A stretch of DNA of 5,765 nucleotides from the NCBI GenBank assembly GCA_003142435.1, contig PLMI01000058.1:1-5765 (forward strand). The letters are read 5' to 3'. The stretch is from Coxiellaceae bacterium (GTDB lineage Bacteria; Pseudomonadota; Gammaproteobacteria; UBA9339). The translations under genes were made by a program, and so were the position numbers. The notes beneath the pieces were generated by a model. The model had not been told where the DNA came from, did no database searches, and saw only the letters and a program-made list of their open reading frames with translations. Positions 1 through 5,283 of this stretch are shown here, in pieces. Position 1 is the stretch's first letter; every line of letters starts with the position of its first letter.

Positions 1-48
1 AAACATGTAATAAAAAATATCAGTAAAATCAATAACTTACATTTTTGA
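1..48 (+). other. 5' edge; possible C-terminal tail of an upstream gene
   Basis: Frame 1 is open from the first base to a TGA at 46-48, giving 15 residues that I do not recognise. If real, this is the end of a plus-strand gene that stops 10 bases before the HMG-CoA reductase start, which would make the two co-transcribed. In a stretch this short and AT-rich, an open frame is easily chance, so this is only a possibility. Confidence 0.2.
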
Positions 49-58
49 GCAAAAAATA

Positions 59-1099
59 ATGAAAGATATGCCAAAATCGATGCCATATGTAAATATTCCA
101 ATGAAAATAGTTGGGCCGGTTAAGGTTTGGGGCTCGAATTTCAACGAGGAAATACCTATTCCCCTGGCTACTTTTGAAAAACCATTATGGCACTCAGTAA
201 ATAGAGGCGCCAGGGTTTCTCGAAAGTGCGAAGGCATCAAGACAACTCTCATAAGTTCTTCGATGACGCGTTCTATTTTGTTTGAAGCAAGTGGCGCAGG
301 CAGGGCGTTAGAGATAATCTCAAATTTAAAAAAACAACAAAGCGAAATGGAAGCAATCGCTAAAACCACTAGCAATTTCGTATGCCTTAAGGATTGGAAT
401 TATCAACTTGTTGGCAATTTGCTTTATGTGCGTTTTTCCTTTTCTGTTGGTGACGCTGCCGGCCACAATATGGCGACTAAAGCTGCTGAAGCCATATTTG
501 ATTGGATTTTGCAAAAAGATAAAGATTTAAAATACATTTCTATCTCGGGTAATTATTGCACAGACAAAAAAGTTTCTGCAGTCAATGGGATTTTGGGGCG
601 AGGGAAGTACGTAATTGCAGAAATTTTGATTTCAGAAAAACTGTGTGTGGAAATTTTACGGACTACACCTCAAAAAATTGTAAACTTAAATGTAAAAAAG
701 AATTTAATTGGTTCAATTTTGTCAGGAAGTATTCGCTCAGCAAATGCCCATTTTGCCAACATGTTGCTCGCTTTTTATTTGGCAACTGGACAAGATGCGG
801 CAAACATAGTTGAGGGATCTCAAGGAATAGTGCATGCAGAAGTTCGCGGAGAAGATTTATATTTTAGCGTAACATTGCCTAACATTATTGTTGGCGTTGT
901 TGGCGCTGGTAAAGATTTAGACTTCGTTAAAGACAATTTACAGCTTTTGCAATGCTCTTTGCAAAAACCAGTTGGTGAAAATGCGGATCGATTGGCAGAG
1001 ATTGCTGCAGCTGCTGTTTTATGCGGTGAATTGTCGCTTTTGGCAGCTCTTACTAACGAGGGAGAGCTGATGCATTCTCATTTAGTCATCGAAAGATAA
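59..1099 (+). CDS. Class I-type hydroxymethylglutaryl-CoA reductase (short, soluble form)
   Basis: HMG-CoA reductase makes mevalonate from HMG-CoA using two NAD(P)H, the committed step of the mevalonate route to isoprenoids. The 346-residue product has no membrane segment, so it should be cytosolic. Family motifs appear in order: IPMKIVGP (residues 13-20); the ATFEK segment with the catalytic Glu at 40, then NRG at 48-50; the cofactor motif GDAAGHNM (131-138); SGNYCTDKK (163-171) with Asp169, Lys170 and Lys171; KNLIGS (214-219) with the substrate Lys214; NAH (229-231); GQDAA (244-248) with catalytic Asp246; and SH (340-341) with catalytic His341. All catalytic positions are therefore retained. 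The N-terminus is short: the usual helical N-domain and the ENVIG-type substrate loop before the IPVGVAGP-like motif are missing or unrecognisable. An in-frame TAA at 11-13 and the lack of an ATG, GTG or TTG between it and 59 fix the ATG at 59. A weak GAG lies 9 bases upstream of it. The last 14 bases overlap the end of trmB. Confidence 0.9.
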   Translation: MKDMPKSMPYVNIPMKIVGPVKVWGSNFNEEIPIPLATFEKPLWHSVNRGARVSRKCEGIKTTLISSSMTRSILFEASGAGRALEIISNLKKQQSEMEAIAKTTSNFVCLKDWNYQLVGNLLYVRFSFSVGDAAGHNMATKAAEAIFDWILQKDKDLKYISISGNYCTDKKVSAVNGILGRGKYVIAEILISEKLCVEILRTTPQKIVNLNVKKNLIGSILSGSIRSANAHFANMLLAFYLATGQDAANIVEGSQGIVHAEVRGEDLYFSVTLPNIIVGVVGAGKDLDFVKDNLQLLQCSLQKPVGENADRLAEIAAAAVLCGELSLLAALTNEGELMHSHLVIER

Positions 1100-1790
1100 C
1101 AGACACTTTTTCAAACATGACCTCCCAAATCTCATGCCCTGATTTCAGCGCCCGTTTCTCAAATTTTGTCAAAGACCGGTAAGCTGCGCGGGGCACAAAT
1201 TTATTTTCTTTTGCCAGATTAAAAAATTCTGGTATTTGTTCCATTATTTTAATGGCATGCATTGCATAGTCTTTGCTGTCTGTAACGAGATGAAATTGCC
1301 CTCCGGTTTTTAGTCTTGATAAAATCAATTTAGCAAATTCCAATTGTACTAGTCGCCTTTTATGATGGCGAGTTTTTGGCCAGGGATCTGGAAAAAATAA
1401 TAATATTTTATCAATGCTTTGTTCTGGAATTGCTTTGGAAAGAACGAAGTCCGCGTCTTCGATGAAAACACGAATGTTTTTTAACGGATCTTGTAGTAAC
1501 TTGGTAAACAATGCTCCGACACCAGGGGTATGTACTTCGATTCCGATAAAATTTATTTCAGGATTTTCCCTTGCCATTGTGAAAAGGGAATCTCCCATAC
1601 CAAAACCTATTTCCAAAATGGTTTTGGTGTTACAGCGTTTGAAAATTTTATCGATATCAATTTCGTGATCAGAGGAAAGGCCATAAAGAGGCCAAAGATC
1701 ATTAATTGCTAATTTGCGCGCAAGAGTTAAATGGCGGTTTCTGCGCACGAAGCTTTTTATTGTTCTAATAGGTAAAGAGTTATTTTTCAC
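1086..1790 (-). CDS. trmB: tRNA (guanine-N7-)-methyltransferase TrmB
   Basis: TrmB uses S-adenosylmethionine to methylate N7 of G46 in the variable loop of tRNAs, and acts in the cytosol. The 234-residue product is full length for the family. The N-terminal IKSFVRR segment (residues 11-17) matches the RIRSFVRR region of the E. coli enzyme. The Rossmann SAM-binding loop EIGFGMG lies at 60-66 and is followed by GIEVHTPGVG (83-92). The diagnostic FFPDPWPKTRHHKRR block lies at 132-146 and includes Asp135. TDSKDY follows at 170-175, and the TKFE tRNA/substrate motif at 208-211. The start codon is GTG (complement of 1788-1790). An in-frame TGA lies upstream with no ATG, GTG or TTG between, and the alignment to the family N-terminus supports this start. 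No clear Shine-Dalgarno sequence precedes it. The gene lies 87 bp downstream of yhhQ on the same strand and converges on the HMG-CoA reductase gene with a 14-bp overlap. Confidence 0.95.
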   Translation of the reverse strand: MKNNSLPIRTIKSFVRRNRHLTLARKLAINDLWPLYGLSSDHEIDIDKIFKRCNTKTILEIGFGMGDSLFTMARENPEINFIGIEVHTPGVGALFTKLLQDPLKNIRVFIEDADFVLSKAIPEQSIDKILLFFPDPWPKTRHHKRRLVQLEFAKLILSRLKTGGQFHLVTDSKDYAMHAIKIMEQIPEFFNLAKENKFVPRAAYRSLTKFEKRALKSGHEIWEVMFEKVSVIFR

Positions 1791-1816
1791 AGGATATAAA
1801 AAAATATTATTTATGT

Positions 1817-1838
1817 ATTGTCATTCGGAAATGACAGT
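1817..1838. other. Small stem-loop between yhhQ and trmB
   Basis: Arms TGTCATT (1819-1825) and AATGACA (1830-1836) are perfectly complementary around a 4-base CGGA loop. The stem can be extended by a T-G pair and an A-T pair. On the plus strand a T-rich tract follows at once (1838-1852), like an intrinsic terminator, but no plus-strand gene ends nearby. On the minus strand, the direction of yhhQ and trmB, the T-run comes only about 14 bases later. It could be a weak terminator, an RNA-stability element, or a member of a dispersed repeat family. Confidence 0.35.
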
Positions 1839-1842
1839 TTTG

Positions 1843-1871
1843 TTTTATTTTTATAAGGTCTGAAATGTCAA
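1843..1871 (-). promoter_or_regulatory. Candidate promoter for trmB
   Basis: On the minus strand a perfect -35 box TTGACA (complement of 1866-1871) is followed after 16 bases by AATAAA (complement of 1844-1849), which matches four of six -10 positions. It would start a transcript about 45-50 bases before the trmB GTG. The -10 is poor and the region is AT-rich, so the call rests mainly on the -35. The -35 sits in the loop of the stem-loop that begins at the yhhQ stop codon. Confidence 0.3.
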
Positions 1872-1880
1872 CAGACTTTA
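1854..1880 (-). other. Stem-loop overlapping the yhhQ stop codon
   Basis: A 9-bp stem (1854-1862 with 1872-1880, one G-T pair) encloses a 9-base loop. On the minus strand it begins with the yhhQ TAA itself. The following minus-strand bases are A-rich rather than T-rich, so it does not qualify as a classical intrinsic terminator. A 3'-end RNA-protecting role is possible. Confidence 0.35.
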
Positions 1881-2579
1881 AAAGTAGTTTTCATTTGCCT
1901 GGTAATTGGTGCTCAAGCTAAATAAAGTGAATTTTGTCTGATAATCGTAAATATCCATTCGTTCGAGATTTTTTAATTTTTTTGCCAAGTAGACAGAAAA
2001 GGGCAGGCCAAAAAATTCTATTGCAACTTTGATAAGCCACATGGTTATTATAAGAGCTAATAAATTACTGTTGCTCATCACGTTATAAAAAGCAAGCGTA
2101 CTAAAAATAAAGCTGTCAAAAAATGAGGCAATGAAAGTTGAAGCAACAAAACGTACGCTCATGTTGCGACCGCGCATTTTGATTTTTAATTTTGCCATTA
2201 TGATGGAGTTAAGCGGCTCAGCAATGAAGTAGCTTATTGCTGAGGCAATTATAATGCGCAAATCTGAAGCCAATAAAGTATTGAAAATTTCATTGTGCGT
2301 TTGGTAACTTGGGCTTGGCAAGTGAATTACTATTTGGCCATAGCCAATAAAAATAGCGTTAAACAAAAAACCGGTCCAAATTGCTTTGCGTGCATATTTA
2401 TAACCATAAACTTCAGTTATCAAATCCGATAAAATGAATGATAAAGGGAAAATTAGCGTCCCTGCATCGGTGTTCAGCCCAAAAATATTGACTAATCTTG
2501 GGTCAAACCAGTTGGCAAATGCTAACACCATGACATAGGAAAGCATCAGAAACCAGAGATATTTATATTGTTGATTCAT
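1878..2579 (-). CDS. yhhQ: Queuosine precursor transporter, YhhQ/VUT family
   Basis: This family of inner-membrane proteins imports queuosine precursors: preQ0 and preQ1 in E. coli, and queuine in some intracellular bacteria. The imported base is inserted at tRNA position 34. The 233-residue product has about six hydrophobic segments, near residues 7-24, 38-58, 66-86, 104-128, 145-167 and 172-200. It carries the family signature SDLITEVYGY (51-60) followed by a basic KYARK loop, a conserved-looking FFDS (153-156) in the fifth segment, and a charged C-terminal tail. The start is ATG (complement of 2577-2579); the following YKYLWFL matches the usual family N-terminus, so an internal start is unlikely. 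There is no Shine-Dalgarno sequence, and a consensus -10 box lies so close that the mRNA may be leaderless. trmB follows on the same strand. The exact substrate cannot be told from sequence alone. Confidence 0.88.
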   Translation of the reverse strand: MNQQYKYLWFLMLSYVMVLAFANWFDPRLVNIFGLNTDAGTLIFPLSFILSDLITEVYGYKYARKAIWTGFLFNAIFIGYGQIVIHLPSPSYQTHNEIFNTLLASDLRIIIASAISYFIAEPLNSIIMAKLKIKMRGRNMSVRFVASTFIASFFDSFIFSTLAFYNVMSNSNLLALIITMWLIKVAIEFFGLPFSVYLAKKLKNLERMDIYDYQTKFTLFSLSTNYQANENYF

Positions 2580-2585
2580 AGTGTT

Positions 2586-2614
2586 ATTATATCTATTTTG
2601 AATTCTAGGCGCAA
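2586..2614 (-). promoter_or_regulatory. Promoter of yhhQ, apparently leaderless
   Basis: On the minus strand TTGCGC (complement of 2609-2614), a 17-base spacer and a perfect TATAAT (complement of 2586-2591) form a good sigma70-type promoter. Counting seven bases on from the last -10 base puts +1 at about 2579, which is the A of the yhhQ ATG. The antitoxin-like gene diverges from the same 101-bp gap. Confidence 0.5.
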
Positions 2615-2635
2615 TTTAACGATTACATTTAGAAT
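2602..2635. promoter_or_regulatory. Inverted repeat in the divergent control region, possible operator
   Basis: ATTCTA (2602-2607) and TAGAAT (2630-2635) form an inverted repeat with 22 bases between. T-rich and A-rich flanks extend the similarity to 9 of 12 positions per arm. It overlaps the yhhQ promoter, and the right arm resembles a -10 box for the antitoxin-like gene (5 of 6), although no matching -35 is evident. AbrB/MazE-fold antitoxins commonly bind inverted repeats at their own promoters, so it is a candidate operator. The arms are short and the region AT-rich. Confidence 0.25.
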
Positions 2636-2680
2636 AAAAAGTGAGTTGAAATATTTTAACATGGAATTAATGACAAATTT

Positions 2681-2911
2681 ATGAGTATATCCACAATGAC
2701 AAATAAAGGGCAAATAACAATTCCTCATGATATAAGAAAGTATTTAAATTTACGTAGTGGAGATAGAGTGGATTTTTTTATTGGTGATGATGGTAATGTC
2801 GTTATTATCCCGATAACAGTAGATATTTCTGAACTAAAAGGCATCGCACCTAAACCTAAGAAATCAGTTAGTATTGATGATATGAATAAAGCAATTTGTA
2901 AGAGAAAGTAA
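2681..2911 (+). CDS. AbrB/MazE-fold (SpoVT-AbrB) antitoxin-like DNA-binding protein, no adjacent toxin
   Basis: The 76-residue product has the swapped-hairpin DNA-binding domain of the AbrB/MazE/VapB type: TNKGQITIP (residues 7-15), an IRKYLNL helix (18-24), then SGDRVDF (26-32) and the GNVVIIP strand (38-44). The C-terminal part, ELKG (51-54) followed by a basic proline-rich stretch and SIDDMNKAI (64-72), resembles the toxin-binding tail of VapB-type antitoxins that partner VapC PIN-domain RNases. No toxin gene is present. The next gene, tdh, lies on the other strand only 6 bases away, and upstream is the divergent yhhQ. It may be an orphan antitoxin or a stand-alone regulator. The ATG at 2681 fits family N-termini, which usually have several residues before TSKGQ; an ATG at 2696 is the alternative. 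No good Shine-Dalgarno is seen: the nearest GGA is at 2663-2665, 15 bases away. Confidence 0.85.
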   Translation: MSISTMTNKGQITIPHDIRKYLNLRSGDRVDFFIGDDGNVVIIPITVDISELKGIAPKPKKSVSIDDMNKAICKRK

Positions 2912-2917
2912 CTATTT

Positions 2918-3943
2918 TTATTCCCAATCCAAAACAACTTTGCCGCTTAATCCGGAGCGCATTACGTCAAACCCTTTTTGAAAGTCATTGATTTTAAAGC
3001 GGTGTGTAATAATTGGTGTAACATCCAAACCGCTTTGCAGCATGCTGGTCATTTTATACCAGGTTTCAAACATTTCTCGGCCATAAATCCCTTTTACAAT
3101 TAAACCTTTCATGATGACGTTATTCCAGTCAATGGTGGTGTCATGTGGTAAAAATCCAAGCAAGGCTATTTTTCCTGCGTGATTGATCACTTCAAGCATC
3201 ATATTAAATGCGCTGCTGTTACCGGACATTTCAAATCCAACATCAAAGCTTTCCTGCATATTTAATTTTTTCATGACTTCTGAAAGTGATTCAGTTTTTA
3301 CGTTTACGGTATTACTTATGCCCATTTTACGAGCCAAATTTAAACGATAATCATTTACATCGGTTATGACAACGTGACGCGCTCCGACGTGTTTAGCGAT
3401 GGCGCCAGCCATTATGCCGATAGGACCTGCTCCAGTAATCAAAACGTCTTCACCGACTAAATCAAAAGAAAGAGCAACGTGAGTTGCGTTGCCGAGTGGA
3501 TCTAAAATAGCTGCAATTTCATCAGAGATTGAATCGGGAAGTGGATAGGCATTAGTTGCAGGCAGTGCTAAGAATTCAGCAAAACAACCCTGGCGGGTCA
3601 CACCAACGCCAATGTTTTTGCGGCAGAGATGTCGTTTCCCGGCTTTGCAATTGCGGCAAAAACCACAGGAAATATGTCCTTCGCCCGAAACGCGATCGCC
3701 AATTTTATAACCTGTGACTTCACTGCCGATAGCAATTATTTCTCCGGCATATTCATGGCCTACGATGATGGGAACCGGAATTGTTTTTTGTGCCCATTCG
3801 TCCCAGTTATAAATATGAATGTCGGTGCCGCAAATTGCAGTTTTTTTGATTTTGATTAAAACATCATTGTGACCGATTTGCGGAATTGGAGCATCTTGCA
3901 TCCAAATTCCTGTTTCCTTTTTTAACTTTGCAAGTGATTTCAT
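2918..3943 (-). CDS. tdh: L-threonine 3-dehydrogenase
   Basis: Tdh is a cytosolic zinc, NAD-dependent enzyme of the medium-chain dehydrogenase family. It oxidises L-threonine to 2-amino-3-ketobutyrate, which Kbl then cleaves. The 341-residue product equals the E. coli enzyme in length. Catalytic-zinc residues Cys38 (in AICGTD) and His63-Glu64 (in VGHEY) are present. His90 lies in GEGH, and the structural-zinc cysteines are at 93, 96, 99 and 107. The NAD-binding loop GAGPIG is at 171-176, with Asp195 at the end of the second Rossmann strand, as expected for NAD rather than NADP. No key residue is missing. It lies 34 bp downstream of kbl on the same strand and is very likely co-transcribed with it. 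Its stop lies 6 bp from the end of the convergent antitoxin-like gene, leaving no room for a separate terminator. A weak AAAGA serves as a possible ribosome-binding site. Confidence 0.96.
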   Translation of the reverse strand: MKSLAKLKKETGIWMQDAPIPQIGHNDVLIKIKKTAICGTDIHIYNWDEWAQKTIPVPIIVGHEYAGEIIAIGSEVTGYKIGDRVSGEGHISCGFCRNCKAGKRHLCRKNIGVGVTRQGCFAEFLALPATNAYPLPDSISDEIAAILDPLGNATHVALSFDLVGEDVLITGAGPIGIMAGAIAKHVGARHVVITDVNDYRLNLARKMGISNTVNVKTESLSEVMKKLNMQESFDVGFEMSGNSSAFNMMLEVINHAGKIALLGFLPHDTTIDWNNVIMKGLIVKGIYGREMFETWYKMTSMLQSGLDVTPIITHRFKINDFQKGFDVMRSGLSGKVVLDWE

Positions 3944-3977
3944 AAGATTTTGTCTTTAATGTTTATGTCTTAACTGA

Positions 3978-5168
3978 TTAGTTGATAATATGTAATTCTT
4001 TACCTACATTCGCAAACGCATTGATTGCTTTATCTAAATGCTGTTTTTCGTGTGCGGCAGACATTTGAGTGCGAATGCGAGCTTGCCCTAATGGAACTAC
4101 AGGATAAGAAAAGCTTATTACGTATATTCCTTCATGTAAAAGTTTATCTGCCAAAGTTTTAGCAAGCACTGCGTCACCAATCATTACGGGAATAATTGGA
4201 TGTTCTCCTGGAACCAGCTTAAACCCTAATTTTTGCATTGCATTGCGAAAATAAAGCGCATTCTCTTTTACTTTTTTACGCAAATCATCATTCTTTTCAA
4301 GAAGATCGAAAACTTTTAAAGAAGTTGCGGCAATTACAGGGGCTAACGTGTTGGAAAATAAATAAGGCCTTGATTTTTGGCGAAGCCATTCAATTACTTC
4401 CTTATGGCCGCTGGTATATCCTCCTGAAGCGCCTCCCAGAGCTTTACCCAAAGTTCCAGTGATTATGTCAATTTTCCCTATAACGTTATGATATTCATGA
4501 GTGCCTTTGCCTTTTTCTCCCAGAAAGCCCACGGCGTGAGAGTCATCTAAAACAGTTAAAGCGTTGTATTTTTTAGCTAAAGCACAAATGGCCTTTAAAT
4601 TTACAATGATGCCATCCATAGAAAAAACGCCATCGGTCACAATGAGTTTATAGCGGCAAGCGGAAGCGGCTTTAAGTTGTGCTTCCAAGTCATTCATGTC
4701 ATTATTTTTATAGCGAAAGCGTTTGGCTTTACATAAACGTATGCCGTCGATGATGCTTGCATGATTTAGCGCATCGCTTATTACGGCGTCGTCTTCACCT
4801 AGAAGTGGCTCAAATAAACCGCCGTTAGCGTCAAAACAAGAAGAGTACAGGATCGTGTCTTCCGTTTCTAAAAACTCACTTATTTTTGCCTCTAATTCTT
4901 TGTGAACGTTTTGTGTGCCGCAAATAAAGCGCACTGATGACATGCCGTAACCGTATTTATCTAAAGCTTTTTTTGCTGCTTCAATAAGTGCCGGGTGGTC
5001 TGATAACCCAAGGTAATTGTTGGCGCATAAATTGATTACTTCTTCGCCGCTTGCGATTTTTATGATTGCCATTTGAGCAGAAGTTATAATGCGTTCATTT
5101 TTATATAGACCTTCATTTTTAAGTTTTATAATTTCGTTGCGTAAATGTTCGTAAATTGGATTTTCCAT
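3978..5168 (-). CDS. kbl: 2-amino-3-ketobutyrate coenzyme A ligase (glycine C-acetyltransferase)
   Basis: Kbl is a pyridoxal-phosphate enzyme of the alpha-oxoamine synthase family. With CoA it cleaves 2-amino-3-ketobutyrate, the product of Tdh, into glycine and acetyl-CoA. The 396-residue product is about the E. coli length. Recognisable parts are [14 protein letters not shown] (residues 46-59), [13 protein letters not shown] (73-85), NHAS with His136 stacking on the cofactor, LDDSHAVG (207-214) with Asp208 pairing the PLP ring nitrogen and His211, and [10 protein letters not shown] (237-246) with the Schiff-base Lys242. The C-terminal [10 protein letters not shown] segment is also typical. 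It is first in the kbl-tdh operon, the same gene order as in E. coli. A candidate promoter lies upstream. No strong Shine-Dalgarno precedes the ATG; the leader carries TTAGACAAA. Related family members (BioF, HemA) are unlikely because tdh is adjacent and the match extends along the whole length. Confidence 0.96.
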   Translation of the reverse strand: MENPIYEHLRNEIIKLKNEGLYKNERIITSAQMAIIKIASGEEVINLCANNYLGLSDHPALIEAAKKALDKYGYGMSSVRFICGTQNVHKELEAKISEFLETEDTILYSSCFDANGGLFEPLLGEDDAVISDALNHASIIDGIRLCKAKRFRYKNNDMNDLEAQLKAASACRYKLIVTDGVFSMDGIIVNLKAICALAKKYNALTVLDDSHAVGFLGEKGKGTHEYHNVIGKIDIITGTLGKALGGASGGYTSGHKEVIEWLRQKSRPYLFSNTLAPVIAATSLKVFDLLEKNDDLRKKVKENALYFRNAMQKLGFKLVPGEHPIIPVMIGDAVLAKTLADKLLHEGIYVISFSYPVVPLGQARIRTQMSAAHEKQHLDKAINAFANVGKELHIIN

Positions 5169-5195
5169 AGATTTGTCTAATGTAATTTAGCTTCT

Positions 5196-5225
5196 ATTCT
5201 AAAGATAATTAGGAATAGATTGCAA
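5196..5225 (-). promoter_or_regulatory. Candidate promoter of kbl-tdh
   Basis: On the minus strand TTGCAA (complement of 5220-5225, 4 of 6), an 18-base spacer and TAGAAT (complement of 5196-5201, 5 of 6) form a plausible sigma70 promoter. The transcript would begin near 5189, about 20 bases before the kbl ATG. TTGCAA is its own reverse complement and lies near the -35 position of the divergent promoter as well. Confidence 0.4.
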
Positions 5226-5239
5226 TAGAAAGTTGTATA

Positions 5240-5245
5240 TATAAT
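5240..5245 (+). promoter_or_regulatory. Consensus -10 box of the rightward membrane-protein gene
   Basis: A perfect TATAAT, preceded by TATA, lies 38 bases before the ATG at 5284. No good -35 is seen at 16-18 bases; TTGCAA (5220-5225) is only 14 bases away. A start of transcription near 5252 would fall on the alternative in-frame ATG codons at 5251 and 5254, which favours translation from 5284. Confidence 0.35.
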
Positions 5246-5283
5246 AATTTATGATGTTTCATTTTTATTTAAACGAAAGAATT

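Noticed and set aside
37..375. 112-residue minus-strand open frame
   Set aside because: It is antisense to the well-supported HMG-CoA reductase gene and shows no family motif; a shadow frame.
556..813. 85-residue plus-strand frame with several cysteines
   Set aside because: It lies inside the HMG-CoA reductase gene in another frame; the cysteines are spread without a clear metal-binding pattern.
1817..1880. Two stem-loops called as intrinsic terminators of yhhQ
   Set aside because: On the minus strand neither is followed directly by a T-run; the T-rich tract lies on the plus-strand side, where no gene ends. Kept only as stem-loops.
3629..4462. Plus-strand frames opposite tdh and kbl (3629-3859 and 4238-4462)
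   Set aside because: Both are antisense to genes with complete catalytic motifs and look like no known protein.
5251..5283. Upstream start (ATG 5251 or 5254) for the right-edge membrane protein
   Set aside because: The consensus -10 at 5240-5245 would place transcription start at about 5252, and the only reasonable ribosome-binding site (GAAAG) precedes 5284.
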